Shown: piece after piece, positions 40,901-55,700 of the stretch
Numbering within the stretch: position 1 is the stretch's first letter
How the letters are laid out: each line of letters begins with the position of its first letter
Origin: Toxotes chatareus
Taxonomy: Eukaryota; Chordata; Actinopteri; Toxotidae
NCBI GenBank assembly: GCA_016801885.1
Contig: CM028897.1
Coordinates: 11,966,501-12,030,500, forward strand
Direction of reading: 5' to 3'
Length of the DNA: 64,000 nt
The notes under the pieces: generated by a model
Database searches by the model: none
What the model was told of the DNA's origin: nothing
Seen by the model: the letters and a program-made list of their open reading frames with translations, nothing else
Position numbers and translations under genes: made by a program

Positions 40901-43900
40901 TTTTATGAAATTTTTTTGATTTTTTTGCCGAAAAAAGCGCCATACTATACTATAGCGTTTTTTATGACATTTTGAGTCGAAAAAAATTTTTGACTTTTTT
41001 GCCCGAAAAAAGCGCCATACTATACTATGGCGTTTTTTATGACATTTTGAGGCCGAAAAAAATTTTTTGACTTTTTTTGCCGAAAAAAAGCGCCATACTA
41101 TACTATAGCGTTTTTTATGACATTTTGAGCCGAAAAAATTTTTTGACTTTTGCCGAAAAAAGGCATACTATTATACTATACTATTTTTTATGACATTTTG
41201 AAAAAAAATTTTTTGACTTTTTTTGCCCGAAAAAAGCCATACTATACTATGGCGTTTTTATGACATTTTGAGGTCGAAAAATTTTTTGACTTTTTTGCCA
41301 AAAAAAAGCGCCATACTATACTATGGCGTTTTTTATGACATTTTGAGGCGAAAAATTTTTTGACTTTTTTGCCCGAAAAAAACGCCATACTATACTATGG
41401 CGTTTTTTATGACATTTTGAGGTCGAAAAATTTTTGACTTTTTTGCCGAAAAAGCGCCATACTATACTATAGCGTTTTTATGATATTATACTATTTGCGT
41501 TTTTATGACATTTTTACTAGGCTATTTTTTTTTATTTTTGACGAAAAAATTTTTTTTGCCCGAAAAAAAAGCGCCATACTATACTATGGCGTTTTTTATG
41601 ACATTTTGAGGCGAAAAAAATTTTGACTTTTTTTTTGCCCGAAAAAGCGCATACTATACTATGGCGTTTTTTATGACATTTGAGGCGAAAAAATTTTTGA
41701 CTTTTTTTTGAAAAAAGCGCCATACTATACTATGGCGTTTTTTATGACATTTTGAGGTCGAAAAAATTTTTTGACTTTTTTTTGCCCGAAAAAAAAGCCA
41801 TACTATACTATGGCGTTTTTTATGACATTTTGAGGCGAAAAAACTTTTTTTTTTGAAAAAAAAGCCATACTATACTATGGCGTTTTTTTGACATTTTGGC
41901 CGAAAAAATTTTGACTTTTTTGCCGAAAATACTACTATATATGGCGTTTTTATGACATTTGAGGTCGAAAAAATTTTTGACTTTTTTGCCCGAAAAAAGC
42001 GCCATACTATACTATGGCGTTTTTTTATGACATTTTGAGGCGAAAAAATTTTTTGACTTTTTTGCCCGAAAAAAGCGCCATACTATACTATGGCGTTTTT
42101 TATGACATTTTGGTCGAAAAAATTTTTTTGACTTTTTTGCCGAAAAAAAAAAGCATACATATACTATACGTTTTTATGACATTTTGAGGTCGAAAAAATT
42201 TTTTGACTTTTTTGCCGAAAAAAAAGCGCCATACTATACTATGGCGTTTTTATGACATTTTGAGGTCGAAAATTTTTTTTTGACTTTTTTGCCGAAAAAG
42301 CGCCATACTATACTATAGCGTTTTTTTATGACATTTTGAGGCGAAAAAAAATTTTTTGACTTTTTTTTGCCCGAAAAAAGCGCATATACTATACTATGGC
42401 GTTTTTTTATGACATTTTGGGGCGAAAAAATTTTTGACTTTTTTGCCGAAAAAAGCGCCATACTATACTATGGCGTTTTACTATGGCGTTTTTTATGACA
42501 TTTTGAGGCCATACTATACTATGGCGTTTTTTTGACTTTTTTTGCGAAAATTTTGACGCCATACTATACTATGGCGTTTTTTATGACATTTTTTATGACA
42601 TTTTTTGGCCGAAATACTATAAAAATTTTGATTTTTTTGAGGCCGAAAAAAAAAGCCGAAAAAGCATATACTATACTATGGCGTTTTTTTATGACATTTT
42701 GAGGTCGAAAATTTTTTTGACTTTTTTGCCCGAAAAAAGCGCCATACTATACTATAGCGTTTTTTTGACATTTTGACATTTTGACTTTTTTGCCCGATTT
42801 TGAAAAATGGCGTTTTTTTGACATTTTGAGGCGAAAAAAATTTTGACTTTTTGCCCGAAAAACGCCATACTATACTATGGCGTTTTTTATGACATTTTGA
42901 GGTCGAAAAAATTTTTTGACTTTTTTTGCCCGAAAAAAAAAGCGCCATACTATACTATGGCGTTTTTATGACATTTTGAGGCGAAAAATTTTTTTGACTT
43001 TTTTGCCGAAAAAAAAGCCATACTATACTATGGCGTTTTTTATGACATTTTGAGGCGAAAAATTTTTTGACTTTTTTTGTCCGATTTTGCGCCATACTAT
43101 ACTATGGCGTTTTTTTTATGACATTTGAGGGCGAAAAAATTTTTTGACTTTTTGCCGAAAAAAAAGCCATACTATACTATAGCGTTTTTTATGACATTTT
43201 GAGGTGAAAAATTTTTTTGACTTTTTTGCCGAAATTTTGCGCCATACTATACTATGGCGTTTTTTATGACATTTTGAGGTCGAAAAAAATTTTTGACTTT
43301 TTTGCCCGAAAAAAGCGCCATACTATACTATAGCGTTTTTTTTATGACATTTTGAGGCGAAAAAAATTTGACTTTTTTTTTTGAAAAAAGCAAGCCATAC
43401 TATACTATGGCGTTTTTATGACATTTTTTTTTTTTGACTTTTTGCCCGAAAAAAAACTATGGCGTTTTTTTGACATTTTGAGGTCGAAAAATTTTTTGCC
43501 GAATTTTGCGCCATACTATACTATGGCGTTTTTTTATGACATTTTTGGTCGAAAAAATTTTTGACTTTTTTTGCCGAAAAAAAGCAGCATATACTATACT
43601 ATAGCGTTTTTATGACATTTGAGGGCGAAAAATTTTTTTGACTTTTTTGCCGAAAAAAGCGCCATACTATACTATGGCGTTTTTTTTTGACATTTTGATG
43701 ACCGAAAATTTTTGACTTTTTGCCAAAAAAGCAGCATATATACTATAGCGTTTTTATGACATTTTGAGGCGAAATTTTTTTTGACTTTTTTTGCCGAAAA
43801 TTTTTGACGCCATACTATACTATGGCGTTTTTATGACATTTTGAGGCGAAAAATTTTTTTTGACTTTTTTGCCCGAAAAGCGCCATACTATACTATGGCG

Positions 43901-46900
43901 TTTTTTTTATGACATTTTGAGGCGAAAAAAAAATTTTGACTTTTTTTGCCGCATTTTTTTGCATATACTATACTGCGTTTTTTATGACATTTGAGGTCGA
44001 AAAATTTTTGACTTTTTTGCCGAAAATTTTAGCATACTATACTATGGCGTTTTTTATGACATTTTGAGGCGAAAATTTTTTTTTGACTTTTTTTGCCCGA
44101 AAAAAAGCGCCATACTATACTATGGCGTTTTTTTTTATGACATTTTGAGGGAAAAAATTTTTTTGACTTTTTTGCCCGATTTTGCGCCATACTATACTAT
44201 GGCGTTTTTTATGACATTTTGAGGTCGAAAAATTTTTTTGACTTTTTTGCCCGAAAAAAGCGCCATACTATACTATAGCGTTTTTTATGACATTTTGAGG
44301 TCGAAAAAAATTTTTGACTTTTTTTTGTCCGAAAAGCGCCATACATACTATATACTATGGCGTTTTTTATGACATTTTTGAGGCGAAAAAAATTTTTTTG
44401 TTTTTTTGACATTTTTGAGGCCATACTATACTATTTGCGTTTTTTATGACATTTTGAGGTCGAAAATTTTTTGACTTTTTTTGCCGAAAAAAGCGCCATA
44501 CTATACTATGGCGTTTTTTATGACATTTTGAGGTCGAAAAAATTTTTGACTTTTTTGCCCGAAAAAAGCCATACTATACTATGGCGTTTTTTATGACATT
44601 TTGGGCGAAAAATTTTTTGACTTTTTTTGTCCGAAAAAGCGCCATATACTATACTATGGCGTTTTTATGACATTTTGAGGTCGAAAAATTTTTTGACTTT
44701 TTTGCCGAAAAAAAGCGCCATACTATACTATAGCGTTTTTTATGACATTTTGAGGCGAAAAATTTTTTTTGACTTTTTTTGCCCGAAAAAAGCGCCATAC
44801 TATACTATGGCGTTTTTTTATGACATTTTGAGGCGAAAATTTTTTTTTGAAAATTTTTTTTTTTTGCCGAAAAAAAGCGCCATACTATACTATGGCGTTT
44901 TTTGACATTTTGAAAAAATTTTTTGACTTTTGAGGCGAAAAAAAAAAACTTGAGCGTTTTTTGACTTTTTTGCCCGAAAAAAAGCGCCATACTATACTAT
45001 GGCGTTTTTTATGACATTTTGAGGCGAAAAAATTTTTTGACTTTTTTGCCCGAAAAGCGCGCATACTACTATACTATAGCGTTTTTTTTATGACATTTTG
45101 AGGCGAAAAATTTTTTTTGACTTTTTTTTGCCCGAAAAAGCCATACTATACTATGGCGTTTTTTTTATGACATTTTGGGCGAAAAAATTTTTGACTTTTT
45201 TTGCCGAAAAAGCATATATACTATACTATGGCGTTTTTTATGACATTTTGAGTCGAAAAAATTTTTTGACTTTTTTTTGCCGAAAAAAGCCATACTATAC
45301 TATGGCGTTTTTTATGACATTTTGAGGCGAAAATTTTTTTTGACTTTTTTTTGCCCGAAAAAAGCGCCATACTATACTATAGCGTTTTTTTTTTATGACA
45401 TTTTGAGGCGAAAAAATTTTTTGACTTTTTTTGCCCGAAAAAAGCGCCATACTATACTATGGCGTTTTTTATGACATTTTGAGGCGAAAAATTTTTTGAC
45501 TTTTTGTCGAAACGCCATATATACTATACTATGGCGTTTTTTATGACATTTTGAGGCGAAAAAAAAATTTTGACTTTTTGCCCGAAAAAGCGCCATACTA
45601 TACTATGGCGTTTTTTATGACATTTTGAGGCGAAAAAAAACTTTTTTTTGACTATACTATGGCGTTTTTTTTTTGCCGAAAAATTTTGACTTTTTGCCGA
45701 AAAAAAATCATACTATACTATAGCGTTTTTTATGACATTTGAGGGCGAAAAATTTTTTTGACTTTTTTGCGAAAAAAGCGCCATACTATACTATGGCGTT
45801 TTTTATGACATTTTGAGGCGAAAAAAATTTTTTGACTTTTTTGCCCGAAAAAAGCATATACATACTATACTATGGCGTTTTTTATGACATTTTTGAGTCA
45901 AATTTTTTTTGACTTTTTGTCCGAAAAAAGCGCCATACTATACTATAGCGTTTTTATGACATTTGAGGCCGAAAATTTTTTTGACTTTTTTGCCGAAAAA
46001 ACGGCATACTACTATACTATGGCGTTTTTTATGACATTTTGAGGCCGAAAAATTTTGACTTTTTTTTTTTTTATGGCGTTTTTTATGACATTTTGAGGCG
46101 AAAGCCGAAAAAATAGCGCCATACTATACTATGGCGTTTTTATGACATTTTGGCCGAAAAATTTTTGACTTTTTTGCTAAAAGCCATACTATACTATGGC
46201 GTTTTTATGACATTTGAGGTCGAAAAAATTTTTGACTTTTTTGCGAAAAAAAAAACATATACTATACTATAGCGTTTTTTATGACATTTTGAGGCGAAAA
46301 AAAAATTTTTGACTTTTTTTGCCCGAAAAAGCGCCATACTATACTATGGCGTTTTTTATGACGTTTTTTTTGAGGCGAAAAAATTTTTTTTGACTTTTTG
46401 CCCGAAAAAAGCGCCATACTATACTATGGCGTTTTTTTATGACATTTTGAGGTCGAAAAAATTTTTTGACTTTTTTTGCCCGAAAAAGCGCCATACTATA
46501 CTATGGCGTTTTTTATGACATTTTGAGGCCGAAAAAAAAACTTTTTTTGACTTTTTTGCCGAAAAAAAAAGCGCCATACTATACTATAGCGTTTTTTATT
46601 TGACATTTTGACTTTTTTGAGGTTCATAAAAAATGACATTTTTTGACTTTTTGCCCGAAAAAAGCGCCATACTATACTATGGCGTTTTTTATGACATTTT
46701 GAGGGCGAAAAAAATTTTTGACTTTTTTGCCGAAAAAAGCGGCCATACTATACTATGGCGTTTTTTATGACATTTTGAGGCGAAAAAAATTTTTGACTTT
46801 TTTTGCCCGAAAAAAGCGCCATACTATACTATGGCGCGTTTTTATGACATTTTGAGGTCGAAAAAATTTGACTTTTTTTGACTTTTTTGCCCGAAAAAAA

Positions 46901-49900
46901 AAGCGCCATACTATACTATGGCGTTTTTTATGACATTTTTGAGGCGAAAAAAATTTTTTTTTTTTGCCGAAAAAAAAATACTATACTACTATAGCGTTTT
47001 TATGACATTTTGGCGTTTTTATGACTTTTTGAGGCAGCCATACGAAACGTTTTTATGACTTTTTGACTTTTTTGCCGAAAAAGCCATACTATACTATGGC
47101 GTTTTTTATGACATTTTGAGGCCGAAAATTTTTTGACTTTTTGCCCGAAAAAAGCGCCATACTATACTATAGCGTTTTTATGACATTTTGAGGTCGAAAA
47201 AATTTTTGACTTTTTTGCCCGAAAAGCATACTATACTACTATAGCGTTTTTTATGACATTTTGAGGCGAAAAAATTTTTTTGACTTTTTTGCCCGAAAAA
47301 AGCGCCATACTATACTATGGCGTTTTTTATGACATTTTGAGGGCGAAAAAATTTTTGACTTTTTTGCCGAAAAAAGCGCCATACTATACTATAGCGTTTT
47401 TATGACATTTTGAGGGCGAAAATTTTTGACTTTTTTGACTTTTTTGCCCGAAAAAAGCGCCATACTATACTATGGCGTTTTTTATGACATTTTGAGGCGA
47501 AAAAATTTTGACTTTTTTTGCCGAAAAAAGCGCCATACTATACTATAGCGTTTTTTATGACATTTTGAGGCGAAAAATTTTTTGACTTTTTTGCCGAAAT
47601 TTTGAGCGCCATACTATACTATGGCGTTTTTATGACATTTTGAGGCGAAAAAAATTTTGACTTTTTTGCCGAAAAAAAAGCGCCATACTATACTATAGCG
47701 TTTTTATGACATTTTGAGGCGAAAAATTTTTTTTTTTTTGCCGAAAAAAATACTATACTATACTATGGCGTTTTTATGACATTTTGAGGCGTTTTTTATG
47801 ACTTTTGCCGAAATTGAGGCCATACTATACTTACTATGCGTTTTTATGACATTTTGAGTCGAAAAAAATTTTTTGACTTTTTGTCGATTTTTTGACATAC
47901 TATACTATAGCGTTTTTATGACATTTTGAGGCGAAAAAAATTTTGACTTTTTTTGAAAAAGCGCCATACTATACTATGGCGTTTTTTATGACATTTGAGG
48001 CGAAAATTTTTTGACTTTTTTTTTTTTTTGCCGAAAAAAAGCGCATATACTATACTATGGCGTTTTTATGACATTTTGAGGCCGAAAAAAATTTTTTTTG
48101 ACTTTTTGCCCGAAAAAAGCGCCATACTATACTATAGCGTTTTTTTTATGACATTTTGAGGCGAAAAAATTTTTTTTGACTTTTTTGCCGAAAAAAAAAC
48201 GCCATACTATACTATGGCGTTTTTTATGACATTTTGAGGCGAAAAATTTTTTGACTTTTTTGCCGAAAAAAAGCGCCATACTATACTATGGCGTTTTTTA
48301 TGACATTTGAGGCGAAAATTTTTTGGGAAAAAAAAAAAACGTTTTTTTGACATTTTTTGCGAAAAAATTTTTGAAAGCGCCATACTATACTATGGCGTTT
48401 TTTTTATGACATTTTGAGGTCAAAAAATTTTTTGACTTTTTTGTCGAAAAAAAGCATATACTATACTATGGCGTTTTTTATGACATTTGAGGTCGAAAAA
48501 TTTTTTGACTTTTTTGCCCGAAAAAAAGCGCCATACTATACTATAGCGTTTTTTTTATGACATTTTGAGTCGAAAAAAATTTTTTGACTTTTTTGCCCGA
48601 AAAAAAGCGCCATACTATACTATGGCGTTTTTTTATGACATTTTGAGGCGAAAAAATTTTTTGACTTTTTTTGCCCGAAAAAAAAAGCGCCATACTATAC
48701 TATAGCGTTTTTTTTTATGACATTTTGAGTCGAAAAAATTTTTTGACTTTTTTGCCGAAAAAAAAAGCGCTATACTATACTATGGCGTTTTTATGACATT
48801 TTGAGGCGAAAAAATTTTTATGACATTTTTATACTATACTATGGCATTTTTTTATGACATTTGAAAAATTTTTGACTTTTTTTTGCCGAAAAAAAATTTT
48901 TGCCATACTATACTATGGCGTTTTTTATGACATTTTGAGGCGAAAAAATTTTTTGACTTTTTTTTGCCGAAAAAGCGCCATACTATACTATGGCGTTTTT
49001 TATGACATTTTGAGGTCGAAAAATTTTTGACTTTTTTTGCGAATTTTGGCATACATACTATACTATAGCGTTTTTATGACATTTTGAGGCGAAAATTTTT
49101 TTTGACTTTTTTGCCCGAAAAAAGCATACATACTATACTATACTATGCGTTTTTTATGACATTTTGAAATTTTTTCGAAAAAAGCGCCATACTATTTTGA
49201 CTTTTTTTTGACCGAGCGAAAAAGCGCCATACTATACTATAGCGTTTTTTTATGACATTTTGAGGCGAAAAAATTTTTGACTTTTTGCCCGAAAAAGCGC
49301 CATACTATACTATAGCGTTTTTATGACATTTTGAGGTCGAAAAAATTTTTTGACTTTTTTTTGCCGAAAAAAGCGCCATACTATACTATAGCGTTTTTTA
49401 TGACATTTTGAGGCCGAAAATTTTTTTTTGACTTTTTTTGCCCGAAAAAAGCGCCATACTATACTATGGCGTTTTTTATGACATTTTGAGGTCGAAAAAA
49501 TTTTTGACTTTTTTGAAAAAAGCAGCCATACTATACTATGGCGTTTTTTATGACATTTTGTCGAAAAAAAATTTTTTGACTTTTTTGTCCGATTTTGGCC
49601 ATACTATACTATGGCGTTTTTTATGACATTTTGAGGCGAAAAAATTTTTGACTTTTTTTTGCCGAAAAAAAAAGCGCCATACTATACTATGGCGTTTTTT
49701 TATGACATTTTGAGGTCGAAAAAATTTTTTGACTTTTTTTGCCCGAAAAAGCGCCATACTATACTATGCGTTTTTTATGACATTTTGAGGTCGAAAAATT
49801 TTTGACTTTTTTTTGCCATACTACTACTATTTTTTTTGACATTTGAGGAAAAATTTTTTTTGACTTTTTAGCGCTATACTATTTTATTTTGATTTTTTAT

Positions 49901-52760
49901 ACTATGTTTTTTTGACTTTTTGCCGAAAAATTTTTTTGACTTACTATACTAAAGCATTTACTATACTATGCGTTTTTATGACATTTGAGGCCGAAAAAAT
50001 TTTTTGACTTTTTTTTGCCCGAAAAAAGCGCCATACTATACTATGGCGTTTTTTTATGACATTTTGAGGTCGAAAAAATTTTTTGACTTTTTGCCCGAAA
50101 AAAAAGCGCCATACTATACTATGGCGTTTTTATGACATTTGAGGCCGAAAAAAATTTTGACTTTTTTTGCCCGAAAAAAGCGCCATACTATACTATGGCG
50201 TTTTTATGACATTTTGAGGCGAAAAAATTTTTTGACTTTTTTGCCCGATTTTGGCCATACTATACTATAGCGTTTTTTTATGACATTTTGAGGCGAAAAA
50301 TTTTTTGACTTTTTTGCCGAAAAAAAGCGCCATACTATACTATGGCGTTTTTTATGACATTTTGAGGTCGAAAAATTTTTTGACTTTTTTTGCCGAAAAA
50401 AGCGCCATACTATACTATAGCGTTTTTTATGACATTTTGAGGCGAAAAATTTTTGACTTTTTTGCCGAAAAAAGCGACATACTTTTGGCGTTTTTTTATG
50501 ACATTTTGAGGCCGAAAAAATTTTTTGACTTTTTTGCCAAAAAAGCGCCATACTACTATGGCGTTTTTTATGACATTTTGAGGTCGAAAAAAATTTTTGA
50601 CTTTTTTGCCCGAAAAAAGCGCCATACTATACTATGGCGTTTTTTTATGACATTTTGAGGTCGAAAAAATTTTTTTGACTTTTTTGCCGAAAAAAGCGCC
50701 ATATACTATACTATGGCGTTTTTTATGACATTTTGAGGTCGAAAAAAATTTTTTGACTTTTTTGCCGAAAAAAGCGCCATACTATACTATAGCGTTTTTT
50801 TTATGACATTTTGAGGTCGAAAAATTTTTTGACTTTTTTGCCCGAAAAAAGCAGCCATACTATACTATGGCGTTTTTTTTTATGACATTTTGAGGTCGAA
50901 AAAATTTTTGACTTTTTTTTTGCCGAAAAAAAGCGCCATACTATACTATGGCGTTTTTTTATGACATTTTGAGGTCGAAAAAATTTTTTGACTTTTTTGC
51001 CCGAAAAAAAGCGCCATACTATACTATGGCGTTTTTTATGACATTTTGAGGTCATAAAAAAAAATTTTTGACTTTTTTGCCCGAAAAAGCGCCATACTAT
51101 ACTATACTATGGCGTTTTTATGACATTTTGAGGTCGAAAAAATTTTTGACTTTTTTTTTTGCCCGAAAAAGCGCCATACTATACTATGGCGCGTTTTTAT
51201 GACATTTTGAGGCGAAAAATTTTGACTTTTTTTTTTTTGGCGCCTATACTATACTATAGCGTTTTTTATGACATTTGAGGCGAAAAAATTTTTGACTTTT
51301 TGCCATTTTACTATACTATACTATAGCGTTTTTTATGACATTTTGAGGCGAAAAAATTTTTGACTTTTTTTGCCCGAAAAAAGCGCCATACTATACTATG
51401 GCGTTTTTTATGACATTTTGAGGTCGAAAAAAAATTTTTTGACTTTTTTGCCGATTTTGCAGCGCCATACTATACTATAGCGTTTTTTATGACATTTTGA
51501 GGTCGAAAAATTTTTTGACTTTTTTTGCCCGAAAAAAAAACGCCATACTATACTATACTATGGCGTTTTTTTATGACATTTTGAGGGCGAAAAATTTTTT
51601 TGACTTTTTTGCCCGAAAAAAGCGCCGCCATACTATACTATGGCGTTTTTTATGACATTTTGAGGTCGAAAAATTTTTGACTTTTTTTGCCCGAAAAAGA
51701 CGCCATACTATACTATGGCGTTTTTTATGACATTTTGAGGGCCGAAAATTTTTTTGACTTTTTTGCCGAAAAAAGCGCCATACTATACTATGGCGTTTTT
51801 TTTTTATGACATTTTGAGGTCGCCATACTATACTAAAAATTTTTTGACGAAAAAATTTTTTTTTGCCCGATTTTGGCGCCATACTATACTATGGCGTTTT
51901 TTATGACATTTTGAGGTCGAAAATTTTTTTGACTTTTTTTTGCCGAAAAAAGCGCCATACTATACTATGGCGTTTTTTATGACATTTTGAGGCCGAAAAA
52001 ATTTTTGACTTTTTTGCCCAAAAAAAAGCCATACTATACTATACTAGCGTTTTTTATGACATTTTGAGGTCGAAAAATTTTTTGACTTTTTTTGTCCGAT
52101 TTTGACGCCATACTATACTATGGCGTTTTTTATGACATTTTGAGGCCGAAAAAAATTTTGACTTTTTTGCCCGAAAAAAACGCCATACTATACTATAGCG
52201 TTTTTTTATGACATTTTGAGGCGAAAAATTTTTTTGACTTTTTTGCCGAAAAAAGCGCCATACTGGCGTTTTTATACTATATCGAAAATTTTTTTTTTTA
52301 TGACATTTTGCGTTTTTTAAAAATTTTTTGAAAAAATTTTTGACTTTTTTGCCGAAAAAAGCGCCATACTATACTATGGCGTTTTTTATGACATTTTGAG
52401 GTCGAAAAAAAATTTTTGACTTTTTTGCCCGATTTTGCGCCATACTATACTATGGCGTTTTTTATGACATTTTGAGGTCGAAAAATTTTTTGACTTTTTT
52501 GCCCAAAAAAAAGCGCCATACTATACTATGGCGTTTTTTATGACATTTTGAGGTCGAAAAAATTTTTGACTTTTTTTGTCCGATTTTGACGCCTACTATA
52601 CTATACTATGGCGTTTTTTATGACATTTTGAGGCCGCCCGAAAAAAAATTTTTTTGTTTTTATTTTTGCCGAAAAAATTTTTGACATACTATACTATACT
52701 ATAGCGTTTTTTATGACATTTTGAGGTCGAAAAATTTTTTGACTTTTTTTGCCAAAAAAA
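22986..52760 (+). repeat. Array core, block C: TATGGCG / TATAGCG units, irregular
   Basis: TATGACG is mostly replaced by TATGGCG or TATAGCG. ACGCC becomes GCGCC, and GAGGCCG becomes GAGGCG or GAGGTCG. Homopolymer lengths differ from unit to unit, and scrambled fragments interrupt the period, for example at 30040-30250, 32420-32540, 33830-33950, 38580-38800 and 49800-49970. It covers about 30 kb. Confidence 0.75.
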
Positions 52761-55700
52761 AACGCCATACTATACTATGACGTTTTTTATGACATTTTGA
52801 GGCCGAAAATTTTTTTTGACTTTTTTGCCGAAAAAAACGCCATACTATACTATGGCGTTTTTTTATGACATTTTGAGGTCGAAAAAAATTTTGACTTTTT
52901 TTGCCAAAAAAAAGCGCCATACTATACTATGACGTTTTTTTATGACATTTTGAGGCGAAAAATTTTTTGACTTTTTTTGTCGAAAAAAAAGCGCCATACT
53001 ATACTATGACGTTTTTTATGACATTTTGAGGTCGAAAATTTTTTGACTTTTTTTCCGAAATTTTTGCCATACTATACTATACGCGTTTTTTATGACATTT
53101 TGAGGTCGAAAATTTTTTGACTTTTTTTGCCGAAAAAAAACGCCATACTATACTATGACGTTTTTATGACATTTTGAGGTCAAAAAAATTTTGACTTTTT
53201 TTTGCCCATACTATAAAATTTGACGCCATACTATACTATAGCGTTTTTATGACATTTTGAGGTCGAAAATTTTTTGACTTTTTTTGTCCGAAAAAACGCC
53301 ATACTATACTATATGCGTTTTTTTATGACATTTTGAGGTCGAAAAAAATTTTGACTTTTTTGCCGAAAAAAAAACGCCATACTATACTATAGCGTTTTTA
53401 TGACATTTTGAGGGCGAAAAAAATTTTTTGACTTTTTTGAAAAAAAAAACGCCATACTATACTATGGCGTTTTTTATGACATTTTGAGGCCGAAAAAATT
53501 TTTGACTTTTTTTGCCGAAAAAAACGCCATATACTATACTATGACGTTTTTTATGACATTTTGAGGTCGAAAAAAAATTTTGACTTTTTTGACTTTTTTT
53601 TTGAAAAAAAATACGCCATACTATACTATGACGTTTTTATGACATTTTGAGGTCGAAAAATTTTTTGACTTTTTTGTTCCGAAAAAAAACGCCATACTAT
53701 ACTATGGCGTTTTTTATGACATTTTGAGGCCGAAAAAAAAATTTTGACTTTTTTTGTCCGATTTTGACACCTTACTATACTATAGCGTTTTTTATGACAT
53801 TTTGAGGTCGAAAAATTTTTTGAATTTTTGCCCGAAAAAAACGCCATACTATACTATGACGTTTTTTATGACATTTTGAGGCCGAAAAATTTTTTGACTT
53901 TTTTTGGCCAAAAAAAACGCCATACTATACTATGACGTTTTTTGACATTTTGAGGCCGAAAATTTTTTTGACTTTTTTGGCCGAAAAAAACGCCATACTA
54001 TACTATGACGTTTTTTTGACATTTTGAGGCCGAAAAAATTTTTGACTTTTTTTGCCCGAAAAAAACGCCATACTATACTATGACGTTTTTTATGACATTT
54101 TGAGGGCGAAAAATTTTTTGACTTTTTGCCGAAAAAACGCGCCATACTATACTATGGCGTTTTTTTTATGACATTTTGAGGTCGAAAAAATTTTTTGACT
54201 TTTTTTTCAAAAAAAAATACCATACTATACTATAGCGTTTTTTATGACATTTTGAGGCGAAAATTTTTTTGACTTTTTTTTCGAAAAAAACGCCATACTA
54301 TACTATGACGTTTTTTTTATGACATTTTGAGGTCGAAAAAATTTTGACTTTTTTTTGTTCTAAAAAAAGCGCCATACTATACTATGACGTTTTTATGACA
54401 TTTTGAGGTCGAAAAATTTTTTTGACATTTTTTTTTTCGAAAAAAAAGCCATACTATACTATGGCGTTTTTTATGACATTTTGAGCCGAAAAATTTTTTT
54501 GACTTTTTTGTCAAAAAAAACGCGCCATACTATACTATAGCGTTTTTTATGACATTTTGAGGTAAAAATTTTTTGACTTTTTTTGTCTAAAAAACGCCCA
54601 TACTATACTATGCGTTTTTTTTATGACATTTTGAGGCGAAAAAATTTTTTGACTTTTGCCCGAAAAAACGCCATACTATACTATGACGTTTTTTATGACA
54701 TTTTGAGGCGAAAAAAATGTTTTTTTGACTTTTTTTCGAAAAAAACGCCATACTATACTATGACGTTTTTTATGACATTTTGAGGCCGAAAAAATTTTTG
54801 ACTTTTTTTGCCCGAAAAAAACGCCATACTATACTATGACGTTTTTCATGACATTTTGAGGCCGAAAAAATTTTTGACTTTTTTTGTCCGATTTTGACAC
54901 CTTACTATACTATGACGTTTCTTATGACATTTTGAGGCCGAAAAAAATTTTGAATTTTTTTTGCCGAAAAAAACACCATACTATACTATGACGTTTTTTA
55001 TGACATTTTGAGGCCGAAAATTTTTTTGACTTTTTTTTGCCCGAAAAACACGGCATACTATACTATGACGTTTTTTATGACATTTTGAGGAAAAAATTTT
55101 TTTGACTTTTTTTTGCGAAAAAAACGCCGCCATACTATACTATAGCGCTTTTTTTATGACATTTTGAGGCCAAAAATTTTTTGACTTTTTTTGTCCGATT
55201 TTGACGCCTTACTATACTATGGCGTTTTTTTATGACATTTTGAGGTCGAAAAAATTTTTGACTTTTTTTTCCGAAAAAACGCCATACTATACTATGACGT
55301 TTTTTTTATGACATTTTGAGGCCGAAAAATTTTTTGACTTTTTTCCGAAAAAACGCCATACTATACTATGACGTTTTTATGACATTTTGAGGCGAAAAAA
55401 ATTTTGACTTTTTTTTGCCCGAAAAAAACGCCATACTATACTATGGCTTTTTTATGACATTTTGAGGTCTAAAATTTTTTTGACTTTTTTTTTGCCGAAA
55501 AAAAGCCATACTATACTATGACGTTTTTTATGACATTTTGAGGCCGAAAAATTTTTGACTTTTTTGCGAAAAAAACGGCATACTATACTATGGCGTTTTT
55601 ATGACATTTTGAGACCTAAAATTTTTTGACTTTTTTGTCAAGAAAAGCGCCATACTATACTATGACGCGTTTTTTATGACATTTTGAGGTAAAAAAAATG

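Noticed and set aside
50305..50658. 117-codon ORF of tandem YYTMAFF/YDILR-type peptide repeats, and similar ORFs across the array on both strands
   Set aside because: They are translations of the satellite unit. Units of 75 bp keep frame by chance for a few copies and then break. There is no start context, no codon signal and no non-repeat protein sequence.
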